Assembly: GCA_044370375.1 (NCBI GenBank)
Contig: JBILVQ010000049.1
Span: forward strand, 1-16,820
Source of the DNA: JBILVQ01 sp044370375
Lineage (GTDB): Bacteria; Bacteroidota; Bacteroidia; UBA4408
Direction of reading: 5' to 3'
DNA length: 16,820 nucleotides
This document shows, one piece after another, positions 15,219 through 16,820 of the stretch. The position numbers and the translations under genes are program-made. How positions within the stretch are numbered: the stretch's first letter is position 1; each line of letters opens with the position of its first letter. A model generated the notes under the pieces. That model ran no database searches. It worked only from the letters and a program-made list of their open reading frames with translations, and was not told the DNA's origin.

Positions 15219-15842
15219 ATGTTTGGTTATTTTTTGCAGGGCATCATTCCGGGTTTGATTTTGAGTGTTGCCATTGGCCCTGTTTTTTTTATGTTAATCA
15301 GTACCAGTTTAAACAGTGGTTTCCGAAAGGCTATGGTGCTTGAAACCGGAATTATTATTGGAGATGCTTTTTGCATTTTGCTTGCTGTTTTAGGGCTGCA
15401 GGCTATTTTGGCCAAAGAAGAATACCGGCAGCTCTTAACCATTACCGGAGGAATTATTTTGATTCTTTTTGGATTTTTTTCCTGGAAAAAAGCAGCCGGT
15501 GCGGTAAACATGGGAAGTGATTCCGTAAAAGAAGTTTCAAATTTCAGACTGTTTTGGAAAGGTTTTTTTTTCAATATTTCCAACCCATCTGTTGTCTTTT
15601 TTTGGATGGCAGCCGTAGGTATTGCCATAAACGAATTTAAGAACGACAGAACAAAAGTAATTCCTTATTTTGCAGCAACTTTGCTAACCGTTTTTTTGAT
15701 TGATGTACTGAAAGCATTCATGGCCTTTAGGGTGAAAAAATTTCTAAGTGGAGAAAATTTATTAAAAATGAACCGTATTGCAGGATTAGCTATTTTTATA
15801 TTTGGACTATTAATTCTGTACAAAGGAATCACCCAATCATGA
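15219..15842 (+). CDS. LysE-type translocator (amino-acid exporter family)
   Basis: A 207-aa inner-membrane protein of the LysE/RhtB superfamily, which exports amino acids and related small molecules. About six membrane segments are visible, roughly at residues 5-25, 38-60, 70-88, 112-136, 146-168 and 185-203. The N-terminal PGLILSVAIGPVFF block matches the family's conserved P-G...GP segment, and NISNPSVVFFWMA (119-131) the mid-protein Asn-Pro motif. A polar loop (about 90-110) separates the two halves. It starts 5 nt after the GH3 stop and ends with ATGA overlapping the next gene, so it is tightly coupled. The coding sequence has runs of eight and nine T (15283-15290, 15563-15571), encoding Phe-rich membrane stretches. 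The transported substrate is unknown. Confidence 0.87.
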   Translation: MFGYFLQGIIPGLILSVAIGPVFFMLISTSLNSGFRKAMVLETGIIIGDAFCILLAVLGLQAILAKEEYRQLLTITGGIILILFGFFSWKKAAGAVNMGSDSVKEVSNFRLFWKGFFFNISNPSVVFFWMAAVGIAINEFKNDRTKVIPYFAATLLTVFLIDVLKAFMAFRVKKFLSGENLLKMNRIAGLAIFIFGLLILYKGITQS

Positions 15843-16279
15843 TCAGAAACCAAAATCAACATTTGATTTTTATTTTCTTTTTAACCCTGGTTTTTGGGTT
15901 TATACTGGCAAGCGTGGTCAGGAACAATGATGAATTTTTGTTTTTTTCAGGGATTCTTGGCTCTATGTTTCAGTTGTATAACTACCCTCTTTACGAAGAT
16001 AAATCATTATTGAGGCGTTATTTGGTAAGCGATGTGTTGTTTTTGGCTATTTCTTTGGTTGTTGGAAACCATGCTTTCTCCCTTCAGTTTCCTATTATTA
16101 CAATCTTGTTTGTGTTGATGGCACGCGCCATTTTCTTCAGATGGCAGGGCGTTTATCCAGAAGACAAAAATCTTCCTCAAAAATGGAAATTGTGGTTATA
16201 TAATTCCTTTATCTATCTTTTTGTTTTGGGGATATGGATTCTGTTGATTTTATTGTACCTCGATAAAAGCATAAAATAA
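15839..16279 (+). CDS. Small multi-pass membrane protein of unknown function
   Basis: 146 aa, not recognised as a named family. About four to five hydrophobic segments are seen, near residues 8-26, 32-48, 62-79, 81-100 and 119-141. Polar linkers include YNYPLYEDKSLLRRY (46-60) and FRWQGVYPEDKNLPQKWKLW (98-117). Start and LysE stop overlap by 4 nt (ATGA), which supports this ATG and a shared operon with GH3 and LysE. It ends 5 nt before the stop of the convergent DUF2807 gene, leaving no room for a separate terminator. A transport accessory role is possible from context only. Confidence 0.7.
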   Translation: MIRNQNQHLIFIFFLTLVFGFILASVVRNNDEFLFFSGILGSMFQLYNYPLYEDKSLLRRYLVSDVLFLAISLVVGNHAFSLQFPIITILFVLMARAIFFRWQGVYPEDKNLPQKWKLWLYNSFIYLFVLGIWILLILLYLDKSIK

Positions 16280-16284
16280 ATTTA

Positions 16285-16820
16285 TTACTCCTTCAATAAT
16301 TTCCCCTCCCCGCTGATTCGTTGATATTGCACGGTTGGATTTCCTCTATAATAAACATTCCCCTTATACTGAATTAAAACTTCCATTTTTTTTGATGCAC
16401 CTACAAAGAAATCAAGTGCCGAAATATTGTTGGCATAAACAAAATCGGATGTTAGTTCCGAGGCTTTTATATTTCCTGTTCCTCTGCTATAGCAATAGAA
16501 TTCTTGACTTTTTCCACGCAGAATGAAGTCACTTACCCCGGTATGAAGTTGGGCATAGGTTTTATAATTGTTGACCAATAAATCATATTTTCCAATACTC
16601 TCTTGTGCATTGAGCCGCAAGGTATCAAAGCGCAGGGTGTCGGTGCTACTGATATTTCCTGACCCCCAATTCCAGATGCTTTTGAAATTGGTAAAATGAA
16701 GTTCTGCTTTTATATCATGTTCGTATCCTTTCAGGAAGGCACATTGCGCGTGGTTTTTAAAGTGCAATATTCCGTTTTCAATGGTAGTTTCAATGTAGGG
16801 CAATAGGTTTTCCCCTCCTT
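16285..16820 (-). CDS. DUF2807 ('head GIN domain') putative secreted/cell-surface protein, C-terminal part
   Basis: The frame stays open to the window edge. Codons upstream of 16803 read G-G-E-N-L-L-P-Y, which continues the domain, so the TTG at 16801-16803 is an internal Leu and the true start with any signal peptide lies outside. The visible 170-odd residues form the repeating beta-strand pattern of DUF2807, a beta-solenoid-like domain common in Bacteroidota envelope proteins. Typical marks are the opening ENLLPYIETTIENGILHF, the repeated short strand-turn units with G-x-G/N turns (WGSGNISS, SRGTGNIKAS), and the closing GNVYYRGNPTVQYQRISGEGKL. Its function is unknown; it has been labelled 'putative auto-transporter adhesin' without strong proof. 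Confidence 0.85.
   Translation of the reverse strand, partial: GGENLLPYIETTIENGILHFKNHAQCAFLKGYEHDIKAELHFTNFKSIWNWGSGNISSTDTLRFDTLRLNAQESIGKYDLLVNNYKTYAQLHTGVSDFILRGKSQEFYCYSRGTGNIKASELTSDFVYANNISALDFFVGASKKMEVLIQYKGNVYYRGNPTVQYQRISGEGKLLKE

Noticed and set aside
15227..15628. 133-codon open frame on the - strand within the LysE-type gene
   Set aside because: It is an antisense reading of a T-rich membrane gene, giving a K/P/I-rich artefact.
1..16820. CRISPR arrays, insertion sequences or prophage genes
   Set aside because: No regularly spaced direct repeats, transposase, integrase or phage-like frames were seen. The dispersed palindromes are not spaced like a CRISPR array.

Overview
The window looks like a chromosomal segment of a Bacteroidota bacterium. 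It is AT-rich, start codons mostly lack Shine-Dalgarno sequences, and several intergenic regions carry the Bacteroidota -7 promoter motif TAnnTTTG. The gene set also fits: enolase and a mitochondrial-type citrate synthase in tandem, MetG with a C-terminal tRNA-binding domain, a pseudouridine synthase with a long disordered N-terminus, a bacterial GH3 protein and a DUF2807 'head GIN' protein. A lineage near Chitinophagales, Sphingobacteriales or Saprospirales is plausible but cannot be fixed from this sequence.

Layout. 1-959 is the 3' part of mutS. 1095-3750 holds eno and gltA on the + strand, closed by a strong terminator. 3854-6761 is a tightly overlapping operon: an FtsB/DivIC-like division protein, a GNAT/FemAB-like acyltransferase and kynurenine 3-monooxygenase. 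6796-7935 is a threonine-synthase-like PLP enzyme on the - strand. 8010-8214 has an open frame that may be a broken or frameshifted small gene. 8222-8293 is tRNA-Arg(CCT) and 8359-10410 is metG, both on the - strand. Divergent from metG are an S66 LD-carboxypeptidase and yraN (10456-11719), then an rRNA pseudouridine synthase (11875-13524). 13639-16279 is a compact run of GH3, a LysE-type exporter and a small membrane protein, facing a truncated DUF2807 gene at the window end.

Most genes are housekeeping: mismatch repair, glycolysis/TCA entry, tRNA charging, rRNA modification, and cell division or wall turnover. The least explained parts are two. One is a dispersed 17-bp palindrome close to TTAGTACA-N-TGTACTAA, present four times between 6764 and 11346: two copies side by side between convergent genes, and two inside or at the ends of coding regions. 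The other is the GH3-LysE-membrane-protein cluster, which suggests but does not prove an amino-acid conjugation/export function. No CRISPR array, insertion sequence or phage gene was seen.
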